Part shown: positions 1-5,013 of the stretch, in pieces
Layout of the letters: each line of letters begins with the position of its first letter
How positions within the stretch are numbered: the first letter of the stretch is position 1
NCBI GenBank assembly: GCA_947453585.1
Contig: CANGHQ010000175.1
Coordinates: forward strand, 1 to 5,013
Source: Burkholderiales bacterium
Lineage (GTDB): Bacteria > Pseudomonadota > Gammaproteobacteria > Burkholderiales > Burkholderiaceae_C
Reading direction: 5' to 3'
Length of the DNA stretch: 5,013 bases
Notes under the pieces: generated by a model
Seen by the model: only the letters and a program-made list of their open reading frames with translations
What the model was told of the DNA's origin: nothing
Databases searched by the model: none
Translations under genes and position numbers: made by a program

Positions 1-1
1 C

Positions 2-688
2 ACAGCGCTGCGCACCCGATTTTTTGTGGCCGGTGTGTGGCGCGATTACGCGCGCCAGTTTGGCACCGTGGCCATCGACAGCGCCGACTTTGCGCAGATC
101 AGCGACGACCGCCGCACCAACGATCTGGCGCTGTGGCTCAGGCCCGGCGCGGACGAGACGGATGTAAGCACCCAACTGCGCGCGCTGGCCGACGCCCTGG
201 GCGGCACGCAGGCCAGTGCTTTGCTCGACTTTGGCTCGGCGGGTGAGATTCGCCAGCGCACCCTGCAAATTTTTGACCGCAGCTTTGCCGTGACCTATTG
301 GCTGCAGGCGGTGGCCATTGGCATTGGCCTGTTTGGCGTGGCCGCGAGCTTTAGCGCGCAGGTGCTGGCGCGGCGCAAAGAGTTCGGCCTGTTGGTGCAC
401 CTGGGCCTGACGCGCACGCAGGTGCTGCGCCTCTTGGCCCTGGAAGGCGCAGCCTGGACCACGCTGGGCGCGCTGGCCGGCACCGCGCTGGGGCTGGCTG
501 TGGCAGCCGTGCTGGTGTTTGTGGTCAACCCACAAAGCTTTCACTGGAGTATGGACCTGAACGTGCCATGGCCGCGCCTGCTGGCCCTGGGCCTGGCCGT
601 GGTGGCGGCAGGCACCTTGACGGCTTGGGTGTCGGGGCGCAGTGCTGCGGGGCGGGATGCGGTGATGGCGGTTAAGGAAGACTGGTAG
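2..688 (+). CDS. FtsX/MacB-family ABC transporter permease, C-terminal part (5' end outside window)
   Basis: The frame is open from base 2, before any start codon, so the gene begins outside the window and only its last 228 residues are seen. The visible part has a soluble extracytoplasmic stretch (about residues 1-90) and then the FtsX-like permease domain. A membrane segment lies at about 95-122, followed by the family's cytoplasmic turn RRKEFGLLVHLG (near 124-135). Two more membrane segments lie at about 150-175 and 193-210, with a short basic tail ending in KEDW. Such permeases pair with a separate LolD/MacB-type ATPase and perform mechanical or lipid/lipoprotein-related export at the inner membrane rather than classic solute import. 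The ATPase would be expected upstream, out of view. The AttH-like gene at 1413 is a typical partner, which suggests an AttEFGH-like locus. That link is inference; the permease family call is secure. The 3' end is overlapped in antisense by the extended thioesterase frame. Confidence 0.9.
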   Translation, partial: TALRTRFFVAGVWRDYARQFGTVAIDSADFAQISDDRRTNDLALWLRPGADETDVSTQLRALADALGGTQASALLDFGSAGEIRQRTLQIFDRSFAVTYWLQAVAIGIGLFGVAASFSAQVLARRKEFGLLVHLGLTRTQVLRLLALEGAAWTTLGALAGTALGLAVAAVLVFVVNPQSFHWSMDLNVPWPRLLALGLAVVAAGTLTAWVSGRSAAGRDAVMAVKEDW

Positions 689-1170
689 GGAGCCTGGCCG
701 AAATTGCCCCAGCGCCCGACCCGCGGCGGGCTTGACCGTGCGATATAGCCCAAACGTGGCATGTCAACGACACGCAAAGTGACTGTGGCAATTGCGCATA
801 CCGCTGCCTCACTGCCGCGTATGGAACCCAGGGTGACGGATACCACGCACAAAGTGCTTCCAGTCTGAACGCATTTGGCCGTCGCGGTGACTTTGTCTCC
901 CTTGGCAGGTGCCAGGTAGTTGATGTGCAAATCGGCGGTAACCGCAATCTTGCCGGGGGCCAAGGTCGTGGTTGCCGCGGCGCCCGCGCAATGGTCGGCT
1001 AGACCTGCAAGCACGCCACCGTGGAAAAATCCGCTGAACTGCAGCAGCTCAGGCTTCTTTGCCAGCTCCATCGTCACATTTCCCGCTTCAGCAGCAACGA
1101 CCACGACACCCGCCGAATGCGTAAAACCGCTGGCAGCCGTGACCTTCTTCAATAACTCCATCATTTCCAT
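541..1170 (-). CDS. PaaI-family hotdog-fold thioesterase with an unusual C-terminal extension
   Basis: Residues 1-140 match the PaaI-type hotdog thioesterase fold. The motif FFHGGVLAGLAD (residues 48-59) holds the family's HGG turn and the conserved acidic position. It is followed by the paired strand pattern LHINYLAPAKGD (81-92) and a late strand ending near TLRVV (131-135). Such enzymes hydrolyse acyl-CoA or related thioesters in the cytoplasm, usually as dimers or tetramers; the substrate cannot be told from sequence. The first ATG is preferred because an AGGAGG sits five bases before it. Family members usually end at about 135-145 residues, but this frame continues to 209. The extra residues (roughly 141-209) are rich in R, A, P and S and do not look like a domain. 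Roughly the last 49 of them are encoded antisense to the permease gene. The core is secure. The end may reflect a lost stop or frameshift, so the true end is uncertain. Base composition is lower in GC than in both neighbours. Confidence 0.82.
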   Translation of the reverse strand: MEMMELLKKVTAASGFTHSAGVVVVAAEAGNVTMELAKKPELLQFSGFFHGGVLAGLADHCAGAAATTTLAPGKIAVTADLHINYLAPAKGDKVTATAKCVQTGSTLCVVSVTLGSIRGSEAAVCAIATVTLRVVDMPRLGYIARSSPPRVGRWGNFGQAPYQSSLTAITASRPAALRPDTQAVKVPAATTARPRASRRGHGTFRSILQ

Positions 1171-1175
1171 AGAGG

Positions 1176-1181
1176 CCTCCT
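1176..1181 (-). promoter_or_regulatory. Shine-Dalgarno site of the thioesterase gene
   Basis: On the - strand this reads AGGAGG, a full match to the anti-Shine-Dalgarno core, five bases before the ATG at 1170. It decides between three possible ATGs (codons 1, 3 and 4) in favour of the first. It is the only strong ribosome binding site seen in the window; the AttH-like gene and the exporter lack a comparable one. Confidence 0.85.
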
Positions 1182-1412
1182 GTAAAAATACGTGATTTGA
1201 GCTAGGGCAAACCTCACGACCGGTTCCTGCTGTTGGTGGAGTTTCTTTGTCCGCTAATGAACGCGGTAATTGTCAATGATGGGCCAACTTTGTCCCAGCC
1301 GCCGCAAACGTCAGGCTTTGGCCCAATCTGATAACGCATCACCCCTAACGCAACGCCCCCTCCGCCCCGCAAGCACAGCCAGTCAAAATACCCTTTTTCC
1401 AATACCCGCCCC
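1182..1412. other. Gene-free leader region between divergent thioesterase and AttH-like genes
   Basis: No convincing gene lies here. The region separates two divergent starts, so it should hold promoters for both, but I could not find a -35/-10 pair with good spacing on either strand. It is AT-richer near the thioesterase start (38% GC by hand count over 1141-1200) and mixed elsewhere. It contains one 8-base inverted repeat, listed separately. An in-frame TAA at 1332-1334 bounds the AttH-like reading frame upstream. Confidence 0.6.
1280..1326. repeat. 8-base inverted repeat TGGGCCAA / TTGGCCCA in the divergent leader
   Basis: TGGGCCAA at 1280-1287 and its exact reverse complement TTGGCCCA at 1319-1326 face each other across 31 bases, between the divergent thioesterase and AttH-like genes. 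It could be a spaced operator or a weak stem with a large loop, or it could be chance, since 8 bases is short. No function is assigned. Confidence 0.3.
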
Positions 1413-2534
1413 ATGCCCCTTCCCCCCCTAAGCCGCCGCCAGCTAATCCACACCAGCATGGCCACAGCCACAGCGGCTTTTGTGCCCGGCACAGCGCGCG
1501 CAGCCACGGAAAGTCGTGGCACGCCCATGAAGTTCCCGCGCGACGCCGGTGCCCACCCCGACTTTCAAACCGAATGGTGGTACGCCACCGGCTTTGCCAA
1601 CGTGGCGGGGCAGGCGGCGGCGCTGGGGTTTCAGATCACGTTTTTTCGGCGCCGGGTGGCGTCTACCCAGGCGCTGGAGTCGGCGCTGGCGGCCAAGCAG
1701 TTGCTGTTTGCCCACGCGGCCGTGAGCGACGTGGCGGGCAAGACGCTGTGGTCGGACCAGCGCATTGCCCGTTGGTCGGGCAAGCCCGACGGCGCCAACC
1801 CGGCCGACCCAGCCTGGGCCAGCCTGGCGGATACCGGTGTGGCGCTGCGCGACTGGTCGCTCACGCGCACGCCTGAGGGCGCCTTGCGCGCCCAGGTGCG
1901 GGCGGCTGATTTTGCGCTCGACCTGCGCTTGACTGAAACCCAGCCGCTGCTCTTGCAGGGCGAGCAAGGCCGCTCGCGCAAGGGGCCAGACGCGGCGCAG
2001 TTCAGCTACTACTACAGCCGCCCGCAGCTCCAAGCGCAAGGCGAAATCCGCCTGAAGGGCCAACGCCATGTGCTGGATGCGGGCAGCCGCGCCTGGCTGG
2101 ACCACGAGTGGAGCGACGCGCTCTTGCACCCCGACGCCGTGGGCTGGGACTGGATCGGCATCAACCTGCAAGACGGCAGCGCGCTGACCGCGTTTCGGGT
2201 GCGGCACAAAGACGGCAGCGCCTTGTGGGGCGGCGGCTCGTTTCGCCGGGGCGATGTGGCGGTCAACTTCAAGCCCGGCGACGTGGCGTTTGCGCCCGAG
2301 CGCCAGTGGCGCAGCCCGCGCACCCATGCCAGCTACCCGATGCAATGGCGGATAAACACGCCTGCCGGCATCTACACAGTTCGCGCCGTGTTTGACGCGC
2401 AAGAGCTTGACAGCCGCAACTCCACCGGCGCGGTGTATTGGGAAGGCCTGTGCGAACTTCTGGACAACGCCGACCGTCTGGTGGGCCGGGGGTACCTAGA
2501 AATGACGGGCTACGCGGCCCCCCTGAAACTGTAG
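1413..2534 (+). CDS. Tat-exported AttH/CrtC-like lipocalin-fold protein (carotenoid 1,2-hydratase-like family)
   Basis: The 373-residue protein starts with a twin-arginine signal: SRRQLI (residues 7-12), an alanine-rich hydrophobic stretch, and an ARA cleavage motif (28-30). The mature part shows family hallmarks: TEWWY (53-57), WLDHEWSD (228-235), GWDWIGI (244-250), YWEG (342-345) and GRGYLEMTGY near the C-terminus (358-367). These match the two-domain lipocalin-like AttH/CrtC fold. CrtC proper hydrates carotenoids in phototrophs; AttH-type members sit beside FtsX-type ABC transporters and probably bind or carry a lipid-like ligand in the periplasm. No carotenoid genes are visible, so a hydratase role is not supported and 'AttH-like' is the safer name. 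The ATG at 1413 is chosen because a later start (codon 16) would cut off the RR motif, and no other ATG lies between it and the in-frame TAA at 1332. There is no clear Shine-Dalgarno sequence. The related permease lies upstream, separated by the opposing thioesterase. Confidence 0.88.
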   Translation: MPLPPLSRRQLIHTSMATATAAFVPGTARAATESRGTPMKFPRDAGAHPDFQTEWWYATGFANVAGQAAALGFQITFFRRRVASTQALESALAAKQLLFAHAAVSDVAGKTLWSDQRIARWSGKPDGANPADPAWASLADTGVALRDWSLTRTPEGALRAQVRAADFALDLRLTETQPLLLQGEQGRSRKGPDAAQFSYYYSRPQLQAQGEIRLKGQRHVLDAGSRAWLDHEWSDALLHPDAVGWDWIGINLQDGSALTAFRVRHKDGSALWGGGSFRRGDVAVNFKPGDVAFAPERQWRSPRTHASYPMQWRINTPAGIYTVRAVFDAQELDSRNSTGAVYWEGLCELLDNADRLVGRGYLEMTGYAAPLKL

Positions 2535-2549
2535 GCCAGTGCGCCCCAG

Positions 2550-2567
2550 CGACCCCGGCGCGGGTCG
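2550..2567 (+). terminator. Possible weak hairpin after the AttH-like gene
   Basis: CGACCC (2550-2555) and GGGTCG (2562-2567) form a perfect 6-base stem with a 6-base loop, 16 bases after the AttH-like stop. The following bases (TCCTTTCG) are only partly T-rich, so this is at best a weak or leaky terminator. If real, it would reduce read-through into the exporter gene. Confidence 0.3.
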
Positions 2568-2634
2568 TCCTTTCGCAGGTACGACAATAGGGGGCTGCGG
2601 CGCGCTTGCCTTTTGCCGCACCTGCCCAACCTGA

Positions 2635-4416
2635 ATGCCCATGACCACTGAACGCCCCAAATCCAAAAGCCCCAAGTCTCTTACCGGTTTGCTGCCGTTT
2701 TTGCGCCCCTACCGCGCACGCATCGGCTTGGCGCTGGTGTTTTTGGTGATGGCCGCCACAGCCACGCTGGCCTTTCCGGTGGCGCTGCGCATGCTGATTG
2801 ACAGCGGCTTGGTGCGTGGCAACAACGGCGACCAGATGATGGCCATGCGCGAGCACTTTTTTGCGCTGTTTGGCGTGGCCACGGCGCTGGGCGTTTTTTC
2901 GGCCTGCCGCTTTTATATGGTGAGCTGGCTGGGCGAGCGGGTCACCGCCGACATCCGCGATGCGGTCTACGCTCACGTGCTGCACCAAAGCCCCGAATTT
3001 TTTGAGACCACCCAAACCGGCGAGGTGCTCTCGCGCCTGTCGGCCGACACCACGCTTGTGCAAACCGTGGTGGGATCTTCTTTGAGCATGGGCCTGCGCA
3101 ATATGGTGCTGGGCCTGGGGGCGCTTAGCGTGCTGGTCTGGACCAATCCGCTGGTGATGCTGCAGGTGCTGGCGGTGCTGGTGCTGATCGTGCTGCCCAG
3201 CCTGTGGTTTGGGCGGCGGGTACGCAAACTCTCGCGCGCCAGCCAGGACCGCATTGCCGACTCCAGCGCCATTGCGGCCGAAGTGCTCAACGCCATTCCC
3301 GTGGTGCAAAGCTATACCGCCGAAGCACGCGAAGCCGCGCGCTTTTCTACTGCCACCGAAAACGCCTTTGACACGGCGGTGCGCCGTAGCGGCGCGCGCT
3401 CGGTGCTGGTGGGCTTCATCATCATCGCCACCTCAGCCGCACTCTTGTGGGGCTTGTACCAGGGCACGCAGGCGGTGGTGGCTGGGCGTATTACGGCGGG
3501 CGATTTGGGCCAGACCGTGGTGTATGTGATTTTGCTGGCCAGCGCGTTTGCGGTACTGGGCGAGGTGTATGGCGACTTGCTGCGCGCAGCGGGTGCTACC
3601 GAGCGCCTGATGGAGCTGCTGCACACCGAGTCGCCCATTGCGTCTCCCGCGCAGCCCGTGCGCCTTCCCTTGCCGCAAGCCGGCAGCGCGGTGCGCTTTG
3701 AGGCGCTGGTGTTTCATTACCCCTCGCGCCCCTCGCAGCAAGCCTTGTCCGCGTTCACGCTGGACGTGCAGGCCGGCCAAACGGTGGCCATTGTGGGCCC
3801 CAGCGGCGCGGGCAAGAGCACGGTGTTTCAGCTGCTGCTGCGCTTTTATGACCCGCAGGCCGGGCGCATCGTGCTCGACGGCGTAGCCACCCAAGACCTG
3901 GCGCTGGGCGACCTGCGCCAGCGCATTGGCATCGTGCCGCAAGACGCGGTCATTTTTTCCAACAGCGCGCTCGAGAACATCCGCTACGGCCGCCCCGACG
4001 CCACCGACGCCGAAGTGCAACAGGCGGCAGAGGCCGCGTTTGCCCACGAGTTCATCACCGCGCTGCCCGAAGGCTACAAGACCTTCTTGGGCGAACGCGG
4101 CCTGCGCCTGTCTGGCGGCCAGCGCCAACGCATTGCCATTGCGCGCGCCATGCTAAAAAACCCACCCCTGCTGCTGCTCGACGAAGCCACCAGCGCGCTG
4201 GACGCCGAAAGCGAGCGCATGGTGCAAGCGGCGCTGGAATCTGCCATGCGCAACCGCACCACGCTGGTGATTGCCCACCGCCTAGCCACGGTGCAAAAGG
4301 CCGATCTGATTGTGGTGCTGGACCACGGCCAACTGGTGGAACAAGGCACGCACGCCGAGCTGGTGGCTCGGGGTGGCGTGTACGCCGACCTAGCTGCCTT
4401 GCAGTTCACCGTCTGA
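2635..4416 (+). CDS. MsbA-type ABC exporter half-transporter (fused membrane domain and ATPase)
   Basis: The complete 593-residue protein has the usual length of a bacterial ABC half-exporter, which works as a homodimer in the inner membrane to export lipids, drugs or peptides. The membrane domain spans about residues 20-325 with hydrophobic segments near 30-50, 75-97, 155-190 and 257-310. The ATPase follows: aromatic A-loop Tyr362, Walker A GPSGAGKST (388-396), Q-loop Gln436, signature LSGGQ (492-496), Walker B LLLLDE (512-517) with catalytic Glu517, D-loop SALD (520-523) and H-loop His548. All key residues are present, so it should be active. It resembles the MsbA-related proteobacterial subgroup; the substrate is unknown and I do not claim it is the essential lipid A flippase. 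An in-frame TGA directly before the ATG rules out an earlier start; codon 3 is an alternative ATG. No Shine-Dalgarno sequence is evident. It lies 100 bases after the AttH-like gene and may or may not be co-transcribed. Confidence 0.95.
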   Translation: MPMTTERPKSKSPKSLTGLLPFLRPYRARIGLALVFLVMAATATLAFPVALRMLIDSGLVRGNNGDQMMAMREHFFALFGVATALGVFSACRFYMVSWLGERVTADIRDAVYAHVLHQSPEFFETTQTGEVLSRLSADTTLVQTVVGSSLSMGLRNMVLGLGALSVLVWTNPLVMLQVLAVLVLIVLPSLWFGRRVRKLSRASQDRIADSSAIAAEVLNAIPVVQSYTAEAREAARFSTATENAFDTAVRRSGARSVLVGFIIIATSAALLWGLYQGTQAVVAGRITAGDLGQTVVYVILLASAFAVLGEVYGDLLRAAGATERLMELLHTESPIASPAQPVRLPLPQAGSAVRFEALVFHYPSRPSQQALSAFTLDVQAGQTVAIVGPSGAGKSTVFQLLLRFYDPQAGRIVLDGVATQDLALGDLRQRIGIVPQDAVIFSNSALENIRYGRPDATDAEVQQAAEAAFAHEFITALPEGYKTFLGERGLRLSGGQRQRIAIARAMLKNPPLLLLDEATSALDAESERMVQAALESAMRNRTTLVIAHRLATVQKADLIVVLDHGQLVEQGTHAELVARGGVYADLAALQFTV

Positions 4417-4422
4417 GCCGCC

Positions 4423-4442
4423 GCCGGGGCTTTGCCCCCGGC
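4423..4442. terminator. GC-rich hairpin between convergent genes
   Basis: GCCGGGGC (4423-4430), a TTT loop, and GCCCCCGGC (4434-4442) form a strong stem with a single bulged base. It fills the 30-base gap between the convergent stop codons (exporter stop 4414-4416, glycine-zipper gene stop 4447-4449). The position fits a shared bidirectional terminator. Neither strand has a following T-tract, so it is not a canonical intrinsic terminator. Confidence 0.55.
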
Positions 4443-4446
4443 CCGC

Positions 4447-5013
4447 TTAACGGCTGATGGTGTCGCCCGAGCGTTTGACCGCGTCGCCCACCCGGTAGCC
4501 GGGCTCTTGGGCAAATTCATAGCTGCGCTTGCTGCCATCTTCAAACTGCACGCTCACGCTCCACACGGTGTGGGTTTTGGCCCGTTCCTCGATTTTCTTG
4601 CCCGCATAGGCGCCGCCCACGGCACCTGCGATGGTGGCCAGGTCTTTGCCTGTGCCCCCGCCAATCTGGTGCCCCAGCAGTGCACCCGCCGCGCCGCCAG
4701 CAATCATGCCCAGCGGGCCACCCTCACCTGCTTTTTCTGTAACCGCCACCGCAATGACCTTGCCGCAGTCCAGGCACACGGGCGCAGTCGGGGCTTTGGC
4801 GGGCGCCACCGTGCTCGCCGTGCCGTTGGCTTGGCTGGCCACCGCCATGCGGGCCTTGGCTTCGGTCAAGGCTTTGTCGTATTCGGCCTTGGCGTCACGG
4901 CGGCATTGCAGGCGCGCCACAGAGCTGGCCTCATCCGCGCATAGCTTTTTGTCGCTCTCGTAGCGCGCCGCCGCGGCCTTGTTGTCGGCGGCCAACTGCG
5001 CTTTGGGGCTGGG
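4447..5013 (-). CDS. Glycine-zipper envelope protein (17 kDa antigen/SlyB-like), N-terminus outside window
   Basis: The frame stays open to the right edge; a TTG at 4995 is possible but the residues before it (PSPKAQ) look like coding sequence just after a signal peptide, so the true start is probably outside. Of 188 visible residues, the first half is an Ala/Lys-rich, probably helical stretch with Cys25 and Cys37. A CLDCG motif follows (Cys80 and Cys83), then a glycine zipper at about 98-143 with the classic spaced glycines (GMIAGGAAGALLG and GAVGGAYAGKKIEE). A short strand-rich C-terminal domain follows (about 148-182). Glycine-zipper proteins of this kind sit in or near the outer membrane and are linked to envelope integrity; the exact role is unknown. 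Whether this one is a lipoprotein cannot be decided because the signal peptide is out of view. It converges on the ABC exporter and is not part of that operon. Confidence 0.85.
   Translation of the reverse strand, partial: PSPKAQLAADNKAAAARYESDKKLCADEASSVARLQCRRDAKAEYDKALTEAKARMAVASQANGTASTVAPAKAPTAPVCLDCGKVIAVAVTEKAGEGGPLGMIAGGAAGALLGHQIGGGTGKDLATIAGAVGGAYAGKKIEERAKTHTVWSVSVQFEDGSKRSYEFAQEPGYRVGDAVKRSGDTISR

Noticed and set aside
714..731. Short stem GCCCG/CGGGC with an 8-base loop after the permease stop
   Set aside because: Only five base pairs with a large loop and no T-tract; such stems are expected by chance at this GC content.
1269..1277. ATTGTCAAT near-palindrome in the divergent leader as an operator
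   Set aside because: Only four bases per arm; too short to separate from chance and no regulator gene is nearby.
1443..2402. Long - strand open frame (319 codons) opposite the AttH-like gene
   Set aside because: It is the antisense shadow of a well-supported gene in GC-rich DNA; its product is rich in R, A, H and Q with no recognisable motif or ribosome binding site.
2580..2588. TACGACAAT as a -10 element for the exporter
   Set aside because: No acceptable -35 hexamer lies 16-18 bases upstream for either alignment of the -10.
2269..3309. Long - strand open frame (346 codons) opposite the AttH-like gene end and the exporter start
   Set aside because: Its composition is dominated by H, Q, R, A and G, as expected from antisense of GC-rich coding sequence; it spans two real genes and has no domain.
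3433..4128. - strand open frame (231 codons) opposite the exporter ATPase region
   Set aside because: The + strand encodes intact ABC motifs across this stretch; the antisense product has no family features.
4432..4944. + strand open frame (170 codons) opposite the glycine-zipper gene
   Set aside because: The - strand frame has clear glycine-zipper and CxxC motifs; the + frame begins inside the terminator hairpin and has no recognisable motif.

Overview
The window looks like a chromosomal piece of a GC-rich betaproteobacterium, most likely Burkholderiales and probably family Comamonadaceae. This rests on base composition, codon use and the character of the proteins, not on any search. I see no rRNA, tRNA, CRISPR array, insertion sequence, phage gene or origin. 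Most of the window is ordinary envelope and transport housekeeping, and I found no convincing new biological system.

Layout from left to right. (1) The 3' end of an FtsX/MacB-type ABC permease gene enters from the left edge on the + strand and stops at 688. (2) A hotdog-fold PaaI-type thioesterase lies on the - strand, starting at 1170 behind a strong ribosome binding site. Its open frame runs on past the expected end of the family and into the antisense of the permease gene, stopping at 541. (3) A gene-free stretch of 242 bases (1171-1412) follows. (4) A + strand gene (1413-2534) encodes an exported lipocalin-like protein of the AttH/CrtC (carotenoid 1,2-hydratase-like) family with a twin-arginine signal. 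(5) After 100 bases comes a complete + strand half-transporter ABC exporter of the MsbA type (2635-4416). (6) A GC-rich hairpin separates it from a convergent - strand gene for a glycine-zipper envelope protein, whose 5' end runs off the right edge.

How the genes may work together. FtsX-type permeases and AttH/CrtC-like proteins are known neighbours (the AttEFGH arrangement), so the permease and the lipocalin-like protein probably belong to one export or envelope-lipid function. Here they are split by the oppositely oriented thioesterase and its leader. That interval has a visibly lower GC content (about 57% by hand count over 721-1320, against about 67-75% in sampled stretches of the flanking genes), which suggests a later insertion or rearrangement. 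The MsbA-like exporter could share a promoter with the AttH-like gene, but the 100-base gap leaves this open.

The most useful second looks are the thioesterase C-terminal overrun into antisense permease sequence, the low-GC interruption of the permease/AttH pair, and the Tat signal on the AttH-like protein.
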